Part shown: in pieces, positions 8,449-18,000 of the stretch
Layout of the letters: every line of letters starts with the position of its first letter
Numbering within the stretch: the first letter of the stretch is position 1
Assembly: GCF_017874735.1 (NCBI RefSeq)
Contig: NZ_JAGGLV010000002.1
Span: 248,001-312,000 of the forward strand
Direction: 5' to 3'
Length of the DNA stretch: 64,000 nucleotides
DNA from: Paenibacillus silagei
GTDB lineage: Bacteria; Bacillota; Bacilli; Paenibacillales; Paenibacillaceae
Position numbers and translations under genes: made by a program
The notes under the pieces: model-generated
Database searches by the model: none
Told to the model about the DNA's origin: nothing
The model's input: the letters and a program-made list of their open reading frames with translations, nothing else

Positions 8449-9312
8449 ATGTATATAGCCAGTGATTGGAAAGACTATGAAGTGATCGATACCGGGGGCG
8501 GGGAGAAGCTCGAACGCTGGGGCGATATTATCCTGCGCCGGCCGGACCCGCAGATCATCTGGCCGCTGGCCAGCGAGAGCGCCAAGTGGCGGGATGTGCA
8601 CGGACATTATCACCGCAGCTCCGCCGGTGGCGGGCAGTGGGAGATGAAGAAGACCATACCGGAGGACTGGAAAATCAGCTACGGCAAGCTGAAGTTCCAC
8701 CTCCGCCCGACGAACTTCAAGCACACCGGGCTGTTCCCGGAGCAGGCGGCCAACTGGCGCTGGATGATGGACAAGATCGCAGCGGCTAACCGGCCTATCT
8801 CCGTCCTCAACCTGTTCGCTTATACCGGCGGAGCCACTGTTGCGGCAGCAAGTGCAGGAGCCTCCGTCGTGCATGTCGATGCAGCCAAGGGGATGGTTCA
8901 ATGGGCCAAGGAGAATGTAGCCCTGTCCGGTCTTGCCGACAAGCCGCTCCGCTTCATTACCGATGATGTATTCAAGTTCGTCCAGCGCGAACAGCGCCGC
9001 GGCAGCAAATATGATGCTATTATTATGGACCCGCCGTCTTATGGAAGAGGGCCGGGCGGAGAAATGTGGAAGCTCGAATCCAGTCTTTATCCGTTCTTGG
9101 AGAGCTGCATGGAGATTATGAGCGACCGTCCGTTATTCATGCTGATTAACTCCTATACGACCGGCATCTCGCCAACCGTACTGCGCAATATGCTGTCAAT
9201 GACGATGGGCAAGCGCTATGGCGGCAAGCTGAATTCCGGTGAGATCGGCTTGCCGATTACAGCCTCCGGCATGAATCTGCCTTGCGGGATTCTGGGCCGC
9301 TGGGAGGCGTAA
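8449..9312 (+). CDS. Class I SAM-dependent rRNA-type methyltransferase
   Basis: A 287-residue S-adenosylmethionine methyltransferase of the RlmI/RlmK-like group (Methyltrans_SAM). The SAM-binding motif I is VLNLFAYTGGATVAAASAGA (about residues 117-136), the acidic ribose-binding residue lies in VHVDAAKGMV, and motif IV is IIMDPPSYGRG (about 191-201). These are the hallmarks of m5C/m2G rRNA enzymes. The N-terminal about 100 residues probably hold the RNA-binding part. Start at ATG 8449 with GAAGGATGGA before it; an upstream TTG at 8431 lies within the ribosome site. The pseudouridine synthase begins three bases after its stop, so the two RNA-modification genes form one unit. The exact modified base is not predictable. 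Confidence 0.88.
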   Translation: MYIASDWKDYEVIDTGGGEKLERWGDIILRRPDPQIIWPLASESAKWRDVHGHYHRSSAGGGQWEMKKTIPEDWKISYGKLKFHLRPTNFKHTGLFPEQAANWRWMMDKIAAANRPISVLNLFAYTGGATVAAASAGASVVHVDAAKGMVQWAKENVALSGLADKPLRFITDDVFKFVQREQRRGSKYDAIIMDPPSYGRGPGGEMWKLESSLYPFLESCMEIMSDRPLFMLINSYTTGISPTVLRNMLSMTMGKRYGGKLNSGEIGLPITASGMNLPCGILGRWEA

Positions 9313-9315
9313 GCC

Positions 9316-10062
9316 ATGACCGGAACGAATAACGGCGCAGCAGGAGAATCCGGCAGCAGCCCCTCCCGGTTCGAGATTCTATATGAGGACAACCATCTGC
9401 TCGGCATTGTGAAGCCTGTGAACATTCCCGTTCAAGAGGATGCTACAGGCGACCCGGATTTGCTGACCCTGCTGAAGGAAGATGTGAAGGAACGCTACGC
9501 GAAGCCGGGCAACGTCTTCATGGGCCTGGTTCACCGGCTGGACCGGCCTGTAGGCGGTGCGATGATCTTCGCCAAGACCTCGAAGGCAGCCTCCCGGCTA
9601 TCCGAGAGTGTGCGCACCCACGCCTTCCAGAAGGTCTATCTGACAGTGGTGCATGGTCAGCTTCCAGGCGCAGAGGCCCGGCTGGAGCATACGCTGCTTA
9701 AGGACCCTAAGAGCAATACCGTCCAGGCTGTCCGTGAGGGAACGCCGGGCGGCAAGCAAGCCATCCTTGATTATACCGTGATTGGTACGGCAGAAGGCTA
9801 TTCGCTGGTGAGGATTGACCTGCTGACCGGCCGCTCCCACCAGATCCGCGTCCAGCTCAGCGACGTTGGCTGTCCGCTATATGGAGATCAGAAGTACGGC
9901 GCGGCCGTGAACAGACCGGGACAGCAGATTGCATTATGGTCTGCACTAACCCGGTTCCCGCATCCGGTGACCAAAGAAGAAGTCGAGCTGCTCTCCCTGC
10001 CTCCCCGTTCCTATCCCTGGAATCTTTGGACTCCGCAAATGCAAAAGCAGGCTATCCTTTAA
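9316..10062 (+). CDS. RluA-family RNA pseudouridine synthase
   Basis: A 248-residue enzyme that isomerises uridine to pseudouridine in RNA. The catalytic Asp lies in the motif HRLDRPVGG (about residues 74-82). The family motif GRSHQIRVQLSDVGCPLYGD follows near residues 173-192. There is no S4 domain, so it resembles the short RluA/YlyB-like group rather than RluD. It starts immediately after the methyltransferase stop, and a strong terminator overlaps its 3' end. Target RNA not deducible. Confidence 0.92.
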   Translation: MTGTNNGAAGESGSSPSRFEILYEDNHLLGIVKPVNIPVQEDATGDPDLLTLLKEDVKERYAKPGNVFMGLVHRLDRPVGGAMIFAKTSKAASRLSESVRTHAFQKVYLTVVHGQLPGAEARLEHTLLKDPKSNTVQAVREGTPGGKQAILDYTVIGTAEGYSLVRIDLLTGRSHQIRVQLSDVGCPLYGDQKYGAAVNRPGQQIALWSALTRFPHPVTKEEVELLSLPPRSYPWNLWTPQMQKQAIL

Positions 10063-10081
10063 CGGACAGCCTGCTTTTTTT
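10045..10081 (+). terminator. Rho-independent terminator of the RNA-modification operon
   Basis: AAGCAGGCTATCC (10045-10057) pairs with GGACAGCCTGCTT (10064-10076), followed by a T-run to 10081. The 5' arm lies inside the last codons of the pseudouridine synthase. Confidence 0.92.
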
Positions 10082-10192
10082 GAAATATAAGCATTCATAT
10101 GTTTCACTCAATAACTTATTCTTCTATTTCCCGCTGTAACAGTGCCGTCCAAACAAGGATAGCACGACAGGAGTGGCGATAGATAGGCTTAA

Positions 10193-10375
10193 GTGTATTT
10201 TATACAACTAAAACATCTGAAATATAACCGATCACCCGTATAGTTGTATTTCATACATTTAAATAGTCAATAATTTTGATTCTTCCCTTTTTGGACAGGT
10301 TTTAGTTGTAGAGAATACAGTTATACGATGAAAATATGCTTTTTCGCTGTATTTAAGTGTACATTCTACAACTAT
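10193..10375. repeat. Four copies of a TAGTTGTA...ATACA motif, arranged as two inverted pairs
   Basis: In the 415-base gap between convergent genes, related 20-base words occur at 10193-10213 (minus), 10239-10260 (plus), 10300-10320 (plus) and 10357-10375 (minus). Neighbouring inverted copies could fold into hairpins with arms of about 16-20 bases. No gene is visible in 10063-10477. The location downstream of both neighbours argues against an operator. Confidence 0.6.
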
Positions 10376-10477
10376 CCCAGTGTCTCACTTGCAACTGAAC
10401 GCTTTCAATTGCTGCATTGGATTGGATAGTTAACCTGCTTCGACTTGTTTAGTTCTGATGCTCTAAGTAGCAGGTGC

Positions 10478-10921
10478 TTATACGGACTGTACCGAAGCTG
10501 CGTCATCCACGGCCGGGGCAACCGCCATCTTGCCCATGAGGTAGAGCAGCAGCTGCTGATTATGGGAGGAAATGGGGTCCAGCGCTTCTGCAAAAAAATC
10601 ACTGCGGACCTTCAGTCCGCGCAGCGTCTCCCGCTGGCCTGTCTCGGTGATGCTCACCCAGACAATTCTGCGGTCTGAGGCATCGCGTTCACGGACAATC
10701 AGATTATGCTTCTCCATCCGGTCAAGCAGCATCGTTACGGCCGCCGGGCTGGTTGCCAGATGAGGGGCCAAATCAGAAGGCTTCATCGCATCACGCTCCT
10801 GCAGCAATTCCAGTACGGTAAGCTGGGCATCAGTCAGTGTAGGGGCAAGCTTGCTGTCCATATGTAGCTTATAGTCCTTTAATATCTTATGCCAGATTTT
10901 ACTGAATTCAGTGGAGTGCAC
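10478..10921 (-). CDS. MarR-family transcriptional regulator
   Basis: A 147-residue winged-helix dimeric regulator. The DNA-binding part (about 32-100) reads ALTDAQLTVLELLQERDAM, then DLAPHLATSPAAVTMLLDRM as the recognition helix region, and the wing VRERDASDRRIVWVSITETG with the family's D-x-R-D/R signature. The flanking helices form the dimer interface. Translation starts at GTG (10921) with AAAGGAAGGA upstream. MarR proteins usually repress a nearby transporter or enzyme and respond to phenolic or oxidant signals. The promoter-side neighbour here is parC, which is not a usual target, so its regulon is unclear. Confidence 0.9.
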   Translation of the reverse strand: MHSTEFSKIWHKILKDYKLHMDSKLAPTLTDAQLTVLELLQERDAMKPSDLAPHLATSPAAVTMLLDRMEKHNLIVRERDASDRRIVWVSITETGQRETLRGLKVRSDFFAEALDPISSHNQQLLLYLMGKMAVAPAVDDAASVQSV

Positions 10922-11035
10922 ACTTATTCCTTCCTTTCCTGCGGATCTCTATAAGGTATATTTACTTTTTCGCCAGAAAAATTCCAAATCCTTCAAGGCC
11001 AAAAAATAAAATCATATCTGCAATTATTCCCCCCC

Positions 11036-11078
11036 AAATTAAAAGCGCGGGCAGCCCGTTACCCTGAGCTGCCCGCGC
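11036..11078 (-). terminator. Terminator of parC
   Basis: GCGCGGGCAGC (11045-11055) pairs perfectly with GCTGCCCGCGC (11068-11078). On the minus strand the stem is followed by TTTTAATTT. It lies 22 bases after the parC stop. Confidence 0.9.
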
Positions 11079-11099
11079 CGTTCCATGCGGTATTATATT

Positions 11100-13541
11100 T
11101 TACTTGACTGCCTGAAAAAGAATGGCGATCTCGTCCTTCTTCTCGACAGCAACCAGCTGCTTGCCTGTAGAACGGCGTTCAGCAATCGGTGCCGATTCGG
11201 AAGAGAAGGAATGTACCGCGCCGCTCTGGGTGATGGCGGTCACCTCCAGCGGCTCCTTGCAATAGAATGCGCCTGCCAGCCTGCTGCCGTTCGGGCGGAC
11301 ACGCTTGCCTTCCTTGAACTCGAAGGTTGGCATCCCTTTGCCTCCGCGGCTCTGGGAAGGATAATCCACCATCAGGGAGCGCTTGGCATAACCGATGTCG
11401 GATATCGCCAGGATCTCGCCTTCATCCTCACTGACCCAGAAGCAGGAGACCACCTCATCTCCTTCACGGAGCTGAATTCCCCTAACTCCTGTGGCCACCC
11501 GGCCCATAGGATTCACTTCATTCTCACGGAAACGGATGCTCATGCCCTCACGGGTAATCAGCACGATGTCCTTGTCACCCCTGCTGTGAGCCACTGTAAT
11601 GATCTCATCGCCTTCGGCCACCTTACAGGCGGCAACGGCTCCGGAACGGCTTGTAGAGTACTCCTTGAGCTCGGTACGCTTCACTTGCCCCTTGCGTGTG
11701 ATGAAGACCAGACTGGCCAGCGGGTCCTCCAGGTTGCCGACCGGCAGTACACTGACGACACTGTCTCCCTTATTCAGTCCGATCACGTTGACGATGGCCG
11801 TCCCCGGATCTTTCCATTTGAACTCTGGAATCTGATGCACAGGAAGCAGGAAGTATTGACCCTTGCGGGTGAAGACGAGCAGGCTCTCCCGGGTATTCAG
11901 ATCCAGCAGCTTGACGATATGATCGCCATCCTTGACGCCTGAAGAGTGGCGCTCCCCGCCCGAACGGGTGAAGGACAGCATGCCGGTCCGCTTGATATAG
12001 CCGTCTGCAGAGAGCGCAACCAGCACATCCTCCGCATTGACCAGAACCTCCATGTTGACCTTAAGCTCCTCTACCTCGCCCTGAATCAGGGAACGGCGGT
12101 CGATTCCGTATTTGTCACGGATCTCCAGCAGCTCCTTGCGGATAACGGTAATCAGCTTCTTGTCACTGTCCAGAATCCCCTGGAGCACAGCAATCCGGGC
12201 CAGCATCTCATCCAGCTCCTTCTGCAGCGAATGAATCTCCAGATTGGTGAGACGGTAGAGCTGCAAGGTAAGGATAGAATCAGCCTGTCTTTCGCTGAAG
12301 CCGAACATCCATACCAGATTATTCTGGGCATCCTGACGGTTCTTCGATGCCTTGATGGCAGCGATCACTTCGTCCAGAATATTCAGCGCCTTGACCAGTC
12401 CCTCTAAGACATGGGCACGGTCCTCCGCCCGTTCCAGATCAAACCGGGTACGGTGAGTGACCACTTCGCGCTGATGGGCAATGTAGGCTTCAAGGATCGC
12501 TTTGAGCCCTAGCTGCTGCGGAGCCTTGTTAACGATGGCTACCATGTTGAAGTTGTAGGTGACTTGGAGGTCGGTTTTTTTGAGCAGATAGGCTAAGACG
12601 CCTTGTGCATCTGCCTCCTTCTTCAGCTCCACCACGATGCGCAGGCCCTCACGGCCGCTCTCATCGCGGACCTCGGCGATCCCTTCAATCTTTTTCTCCA
12701 GACGGATGTTCTCCATGGAGGTCACCAGGCGTGACTTCACTATCTGGAAAGGCACCTCGGTGATCACGATCTGCTGCTTCCCGCCGCGCAGATTCTCAAT
12801 CTCCGTCTTGGAACGCAGATAGATACGGCCTTTGCCGCTGCGGTAAGCATCCATAATGCCGTCTCCGCCCATAATGGTTCCGCCTGTCGGGAAGTCCGGC
12901 CCCTTGATGAAGGTCATGATATCCTCAAGCGCAATGTCCGGCTTCTGCATGACCGCGATGCAGGCGTCGATGACTTCCCGCAGGTTATGCGGTGGAATCT
13001 CCGTGGCGAATCCGGCCGAGATCCCGCTCGTTCCGTTCACCAGCAGATTCGGATAACGGGAGGGAACAACCACCGGCTCCTTGGCCGTATTATCGAAGTT
13101 GTCCTTGAACAGTACGGTGCGCTTCTCAATATCGCGCATCATCTCCATGGCAATCGGAGACAGACGCGCTTCTGTGTAACGCATCGCCGCCGCCGGGTCA
13201 TCATCCATGGAACCCCAGTTGCCGTGTCCGTCTACCAGCACATGCCCCATCTTCCACGGCTGTGCCATCCGCACCATCCCGTCGTAGATCGAGGAGTCCC
13301 CGTGGGGATGGTAGTTACCCATGACATCACCGACGGTTTTGGCTGACTTGCGGTATGGCTTATCCGGCGTATTGCCGGAATCGTACATGGCATACAGAAT
13401 CCGGCGCTGCACGGGCTTCAGTCCGTCGCGCACATCGGGGATCGCCCGGTCCTGAATGATATATTTGGAATACCGGCCAAACCGGTCACCCACGACCTCT
13501 TCCAGAAAAGCCGGCAAAAATTGCTCTGATAAACTGCTCAT
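11100..13541 (-). CDS. parC: DNA topoisomerase IV subunit A
   Basis: An 813-residue type IIA topoisomerase subunit that cuts and rejoins DNA; with ParE it separates linked daughter chromosomes. The N-terminal part shows the GyrA/ParC breakage-reunion domain: [20 protein letters not shown], the quinolone-resistance region [20 protein letters not shown] (Ser and Asp at the positions where resistance changes occur, so the sensitive-type residues appear intact), and [10 protein letters not shown] with the catalytic Tyr. The C-terminal third carries the beta-pinwheel repeats. The length fits ParC, and it pairs with parE upstream, which distinguishes it from gyrA. parE lies upstream with a 386-base gap containing a palindromic repeat. 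Confidence 0.95.
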   Translation of the reverse strand: MSSLSEQFLPAFLEEVVGDRFGRYSKYIIQDRAIPDVRDGLKPVQRRILYAMYDSGNTPDKPYRKSAKTVGDVMGNYHPHGDSSIYDGMVRMAQPWKMGHVLVDGHGNWGSMDDDPAAAMRYTEARLSPIAMEMMRDIEKRTVLFKDNFDNTAKEPVVVPSRYPNLLVNGTSGISAGFATEIPPHNLREVIDACIAVMQKPDIALEDIMTFIKGPDFPTGGTIMGGDGIMDAYRSGKGRIYLRSKTEIENLRGGKQQIVITEVPFQIVKSRLVTSMENIRLEKKIEGIAEVRDESGREGLRIVVELKKEADAQGVLAYLLKKTDLQVTYNFNMVAIVNKAPQQLGLKAILEAYIAHQREVVTHRTRFDLERAEDRAHVLEGLVKALNILDEVIAAIKASKNRQDAQNNLVWMFGFSERQADSILTLQLYRLTNLEIHSLQKELDEMLARIAVLQGILDSDKKLITVIRKELLEIRDKYGIDRRSLIQGEVEELKVNMEVLVNAEDVLVALSADGYIKRTGMLSFTRSGGERHSSGVKDGDHIVKLLDLNTRESLLVFTRKGQYFLLPVHQIPEFKWKDPGTAIVNVIGLNKGDSVVSVLPVGNLEDPLASLVFITRKGQVKRTELKEYSTSRSGAVAACKVAEGDEIITVAHSRGDKDIVLITREGMSIRFRENEVNPMGRVATGVRGIQLREGDEVVSCFWVSEDEGEILAISDIGYAKRSLMVDYPSQSRGGKGMPTFEFKEGKRVRPNGSRLAGAFYCKEPLEVTAITQSGAVHSFSSESAPIAERRSTGKQLVAVEKKDEIAILFQAVK

Positions 13542-13660
13542 ATCCTCTTCACCTTCTGTTCCTCATTCTGTCCGCGTTTTTAAAGATTGATGATCTGACC
13601 GCTGCGCTCTTGCGTTATTGAATTCAAAAACCAAACAATATTTTGATAACAGGTAAGATC

Positions 13661-13790
13661 GTAACTGCGGTGATTTTGGACTTCCGGCCGCTGTTGTATT
13701 TAGATTTCTGATTCATAGGCCTAGCGGATGAAATCTAAATACAAAGGCGGACGCTGACGCTCCTACAGTTCCAAAATCCCCTCCGTTACT
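13661..13790. repeat. Palindromic intergenic element, copy 1 (parE-parC gap)
   Basis: About 130 bases, beginning CTGCGGTGATTTTGGACTTC and ending as an imperfect inverted match (GTTCCAAAATCCCCTCCG). Internal blocks are CGGCCGCTGTTGT and AAAGGCGGACGCTGACGC, and the centre pairs TTAGATTTC with GAAATCTAA. It is flanked by ATTGAATTCAA at about 13617 and again at about 13830. Same family as copies at 19046, 22452, 23621 and 27821. The rest of 13542-13927 shows no gene. Confidence 0.85.
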
Positions 13791-13927
13791 TTCCCTTGTA
13801 TCAGTTTATCAAAACATAGTTCACAATCCATTGAATTCAAGAACCAGCCGCTATCGCTTAAACAGATCATCAAAAAATTAAAAACGCGGAAGGTATCGTC
13901 ACTTCCCACTACTACTTACGATCTTTG

Positions 13928-15910
13928 TTACTCCACGATCTCCGTGAAGTCGACGTTCTCGACAATCCAGCGCTTACGCGGGTCGACCTTATCGCCCATC
14001 AGCGTGGAGACGCGGCGCTCCGCCTTGGCGGCATCCTCGATCTGCACCTGAAGCAGCGTACGCGAATCGGGATTCATCGTAGTCTCCCACAGCTGGTCCG
14101 GGTTCATCTCACCCAGTCCCTTGTACCGCTGCAGCTCGAAATTCTTCCCGAATTCCTTCAGATAATTCTGCAATTCCTCATCACTCCAGGCATAGCGGAC
14201 CGTCTCCAGCTTACCCGATTTACGTGTCAGCTTATACAGCGGCGGCTGGGCGATATAGACCTTGCCGGCATCGATCAGCGGCTTCATGTAGCGGTAGAAG
14301 AAGGTCAGCAGCAGCACCTGGATATGTGCACCGTCCGTATCGGCATCGGTCATAATGATGATTTTGGAATAATTGCTGTCCTCCACGGCAAAATCAGGCC
14401 CGATTCCCGCACCGATTGCCGAAATGATCGCCTTGTATTCGTCATTCTTCAGGATATCCAGCAGCTTGGCCTTCTCGGGGTTCATCGGCTTGCCCTTCAG
14501 CGGCAGGATCGCCTGAATCTTGGAATCCCGGCCTTGCTTCGCGGAGCCACCGGCTGAATCGCCCTCGACGATGAAGATCTCGGTACGTGTAACGTCCTTG
14601 GACTGTGCAGGTGACAGCTTGCCGCCCAGGTTCGAGCTCTCACTGCGCTTCTTGCCGCTGCGGATCTCATCACGGGCCTTGCGGGCCGCTTCACGGGCCT
14701 TGGAGGCCTGAATCGATTTTTTGAGCAGACTCTGTGCAACTTGGGGATTCTCTTCCAGGAACCGCGCCATCCGCTCAGAGACGATGAAGTCCACGGCACT
14801 GCGGGCAGATGCGCTTCCGAGCTGATCCTTCGTCTGTCCGACAAACTCCACATCCGACATCTTGATGCTGATGACCGCCATCATGCCTTCGCGCAGATCA
14901 TTGCCCTCCAGATTCTTATCCTTCTCCTTGAGCAGCTGCGTGCGGCGGGCGTAATCATTCAGCACACGTGTATAGGCTGTCTTGAAGCCTGTCTCGTGTG
15001 TTCCCCCGCTGCGGGTAGGAATGGAGTTGACAAAAGAAGCGATCGTCTCCGTATACCCCGCATTATACTGCAGCGCGATTTCCACCTCAATCTCGTCCTT
15101 CTCGGAGCTGAAATGAATTACATCGTGCAGTACATCCTTGCCTTCGTTAAGGAATTGCACGAACTGGCTGGCGCCGCCTTCGTAGAAGAATTCATCCTGA
15201 CGCCCGCTGCGCTCGTCGCTCAGATTGATTCTAAGCCCGGAATTCAGGAAGGCGATCTCCTGTACCCGTTCTGCAAGCGTATCATAGTTGAATGAAATGC
15301 CCGCAGCGAAGACGCGAACATCCGGCTTGAAGGTAATCTTCGAACCGGTCTTATTCGTATTCCCCAGTATCTCAAGACCGGTCACTGGCTCACCGACATG
15401 TTCTTTTCCGCTTTTGTCGACCCAGTATTCAAAGCGCTGACGGTGAATCTTGCCCTCGCGGTAAATCTCCACTTCCAGCCACTCGGACAACGCATTGGTT
15501 ACTGAAGCCCCGACCCCGTGCAGGCCGCCCGACTTCTTGTAGCCGGAGCCGCCGAATTTGCCGCCTGCATGCAGTATAGTGAATACCACCTGCGGCGTTG
15601 GGACTCCTGTCTTGTGCATTCCGGTCGGTATTCCGCGTCCGTTGTCAATGACGGTCACCGATCCGTCTTTACGCAGTGTAATATCAATCTTCGAGCAAAA
15701 CTTGGCCAAATGCTCATCTACGGCATTATCTACTATTTCCCATACTAAATGGTGCAGACCCGAGGAACTCGTACTGCCAATATACATGCCGGGCCGTTTG
15801 CGGACCGCAACCAGACCTTCGAGCACCTGAATGTCGTCAGCATCGTATCCAGTCCGGCCTGCTTCGCCGTTCTTAGAGACTTTTGCAAACATATCGATCT
15901 GTTCGAGCAT
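13928..15910 (-). CDS. parE: DNA topoisomerase IV subunit B
   Basis: A 660-residue ATPase subunit of topoisomerase IV. The GHKL ATP-binding domain shows EIVDNAVDEHLA (Asn for Mg-ATP), VIDNGRGIPTGMH and GLHGVGASVTNALSE within the first 130 residues. The TOPRIM domain shows FIVEGDSAGGSAKQGRDS and TDADTDGAHI, the acidic Mg-binding residues, and the C-terminus has QRYKGLGEMNPDQLWETT. Length and the KIQAILPLKGKPMNPEKAK variant favour ParE over GyrB. Start at ATG 15910 with GAAGGAGGA upstream. parC follows on the same strand. Confidence 0.95.
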   Translation of the reverse strand: MLEQIDMFAKVSKNGEAGRTGYDADDIQVLEGLVAVRKRPGMYIGSTSSSGLHHLVWEIVDNAVDEHLAKFCSKIDITLRKDGSVTVIDNGRGIPTGMHKTGVPTPQVVFTILHAGGKFGGSGYKKSGGLHGVGASVTNALSEWLEVEIYREGKIHRQRFEYWVDKSGKEHVGEPVTGLEILGNTNKTGSKITFKPDVRVFAAGISFNYDTLAERVQEIAFLNSGLRINLSDERSGRQDEFFYEGGASQFVQFLNEGKDVLHDVIHFSSEKDEIEVEIALQYNAGYTETIASFVNSIPTRSGGTHETGFKTAYTRVLNDYARRTQLLKEKDKNLEGNDLREGMMAVISIKMSDVEFVGQTKDQLGSASARSAVDFIVSERMARFLEENPQVAQSLLKKSIQASKAREAARKARDEIRSGKKRSESSNLGGKLSPAQSKDVTRTEIFIVEGDSAGGSAKQGRDSKIQAILPLKGKPMNPEKAKLLDILKNDEYKAIISAIGAGIGPDFAVEDSNYSKIIIMTDADTDGAHIQVLLLTFFYRYMKPLIDAGKVYIAQPPLYKLTRKSGKLETVRYAWSDEELQNYLKEFGKNFELQRYKGLGEMNPDQLWETTMNPDSRTLLQVQIEDAAKAERRVSTLMGDKVDPRKRWIVENVDFTEIVE

Positions 15911-15983
15911 TCATGCTCCTCCTTCACTTGTCTTCCTGTCTCTCTAAAAATGCAAACAAACGTTTTCGTTCACTTTGTACATT

Positions 15984-16982
15984 CTAATTCAAAATATCCC
16001 GTTTCGTAAAGACGGCGAATGAAATGATTACGGCCGCAAGTCCCCAAATGCCCAAAACTGCCATCGAAAAGCCCAGTGTCATGCCCTCTATCGGCGCGGG
16101 AGTGCCCGCTAAATAAGTCGTCAGCTCCATATTGACCATAAATAAATATTTGGCCGCCGTCCATGCGGAAGCCATATTCGTCAGGATCGTTCCGGCAATC
16201 AGCGCCGCCATCATCACTACAATGCTCGCAGCCGTACTGCGGACCAGCACCGACACCATGAAGGCCAGCAGGGCCACCACGATGCTGACATACCAGATCA
16301 GCCCGCCCTGCATCAGCAGATACTTCCACTGCTCCACGGCATGAACCTTCGTCATATCCACAGTATCACCGTTTAGCTGGAAGCCTGTAAAGACTGGAAC
16401 ATTGAACCCCTTATAGCCAAAAGCCAGCCCCGATATCAGATAGCTGATTACGAATACGGACAGGACAATCAGCGAGACGAACATCAGCAGCGCTACCATT
16501 TTGCTGAACAGTACCTTCCAGCGTCTGACCGGGCGGGTCAGCAGCATTTTGATCGTGCCTGTCGTCCGCTCCCCGGAGACCAGGTCGGAGGCAACCGCCA
16601 TGATCAGCAGCGGAATGAACAGGGAGACGGAATTATTGACAAACTCCCGGGTGAACGTTACTCCGCTCGGCTCGTTCGGATTCACATCATGGTCCAGATA
16701 ATACTGCAATTGCTGGAGAAAAATCCGCCGGTACGACTTCCATTCCTCCGGAATCCGGTCGCTGCCGAGCGAATTCTGGTTATCGGTAATCTGCTGCTGG
16801 ATCTCCAGCCTCCAGTCAGAGTTAAATTTGTCACGGCTGCGCTCGGCTATGCGCATTTGCGCATAGGTAAACATTGGCACCAGCACAAGCAGGATGAGCA
16901 GGATGACATAGAAACGTTTCTTTTTAATAATCTTCAGGCACTCATTTCGGATGAGCGGCAGCAGGTTAGTCAATGGCTTCAC
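15984..16982 (-). CDS. ABC-2 type transporter permease
   Basis: A 332-residue membrane protein of the ABC-2 class. There is one N-terminal transmembrane segment (about residues 22-42), an extracytoplasmic domain to about residue 115, then five hydrophobic segments. FIPLLIMAVASDLVSGERTTGTIKMLL is a typical ABC-2 stretch and has the SGERTTGT motif. It would form the export channel driven by the ATPase encoded just upstream; the two frames overlap by 17 bases, indicating translational coupling. Substrate unknown. Confidence 0.9.
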   Translation of the reverse strand: MKPLTNLLPLIRNECLKIIKKKRFYVILLILLVLVPMFTYAQMRIAERSRDKFNSDWRLEIQQQITDNQNSLGSDRIPEEWKSYRRIFLQQLQYYLDHDVNPNEPSGVTFTREFVNNSVSLFIPLLIMAVASDLVSGERTTGTIKMLLTRPVRRWKVLFSKMVALLMFVSLIVLSVFVISYLISGLAFGYKGFNVPVFTGFQLNGDTVDMTKVHAVEQWKYLLMQGGLIWYVSIVVALLAFMVSVLVRSTAASIVVMMAALIAGTILTNMASAWTAAKYLFMVNMELTTYLAGTPAPIEGMTLGFSMAVLGIWGLAAVIISFAVFTKRDILN

Positions 16983-17949
16983 CTTCCGTTAGCTTCAAGA
17001 ATAGCTGTTCCAGTGTAGGGTTGATTTTATGCACAGCCCGGACTTCCACCTCTTGTGCAACCAGCACGGCAACAATCTCCGGGATCAGCTCCTCGTCCAT
17101 CGCCGTAACCAGGGAATTCACGCCCATGCCTGCGATGACCGAGTCATCCAGGGTAACCTCGTCCAGATGAAGCAGCGCGATATCCGGCCGCCCGGCCATG
17201 ATGTCTCTTGCCCGCTGAAGCGGCTCCAGCTCCCACAGGACATACGGTGAGTTACGGGCAACCAATTCATCTACAGCGCCAACAGCGAGTACGCGGCCTT
17301 TGCTTATAATGGCTACCCGGTCGCACAGCAGCTGAATTTCGCTAAGCAGATGACTGGACACAAAGACCGCCAGCCCTTCGTCTGCCAGCTTACGAATGAA
17401 TTCGCGCAGCTCTTTGATCCCCTTGGGGTCCAGGCCGTTGGTCGGCTCATCGAGAATCAGCAACCGGGGACGGCCGAGCAGAGCTTGGGCAATACCGAGC
17501 CGCTGGCGCATCCCCAGCGAATACGTGCTGACTTTATCCTGGATGCGCTGATCGAGCCGCACGATTTCAACGACCTCGGCAATCCGCTGCTCGTCCACTC
17601 CGGGCTGCATACGGGCGAAATGCTGCAGGTTCTCCCAGCCCGTCAGATACGTGTAGACCTCCGGATTCTCGACAATAGAGCCAACGTATTGCAGCGCTTT
17701 TTCCGGATTCCGGTTCACATTATAGCCGCAGACGGTAATCGTCCCTTCGCTCGGGCGGATCAGGTCCACCAGCATGCGGATGGTTGTGGTTTTGCCTGCT
17801 CCATTCGGACCGAGAAAGCCGAAGATTTCGCCTTTTTTCACATCAAACGTCACATCATCTATAATCCATTTGCGGCCGATTTTTTTACGGACTCCCCGGG
17901 CGGACAGGACGACCTCATCCCCCGGTGCCTCATGAATGGTTCTCGCCAT
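16966..17949 (-). CDS. ABC transporter ATP-binding protein (ABC-2 exporter)
   Basis: A 327-residue ATPase with Walker A GPNGAGKTTT, signature YSLGMRQRLGIAQALLG, Walker B LLILDEPTNGLDP and the H-loop SSHLLSE. The C-terminal about 100 residues are the accessory extension common in YxlF/CcmA-type drug or antibiotic exporters. Start set at ATG 17949, preceded by AAGGAGC at 8 bases; a longer frame to 17985 has no ribosome site. It pairs with the permease downstream. What is exported cannot be told. Confidence 0.9.
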   Translation of the reverse strand: MARTIHEAPGDEVVLSARGVRKKIGRKWIIDDVTFDVKKGEIFGFLGPNGAGKTTTIRMLVDLIRPSEGTITVCGYNVNRNPEKALQYVGSIVENPEVYTYLTGWENLQHFARMQPGVDEQRIAEVVEIVRLDQRIQDKVSTYSLGMRQRLGIAQALLGRPRLLILDEPTNGLDPKGIKELREFIRKLADEGLAVFVSSHLLSEIQLLCDRVAIISKGRVLAVGAVDELVARNSPYVLWELEPLQRARDIMAGRPDIALLHLDEVTLDDSVIAGMGVNSLVTAMDEELIPEIVAVLVAQEVEVRAVHKINPTLEQLFLKLTEGEAID

Positions 17950-18000
17950 CTTATTCAGCTCCTTGCCACAGTCATTTCTGTTCAAAAAAAATCATCCGAT

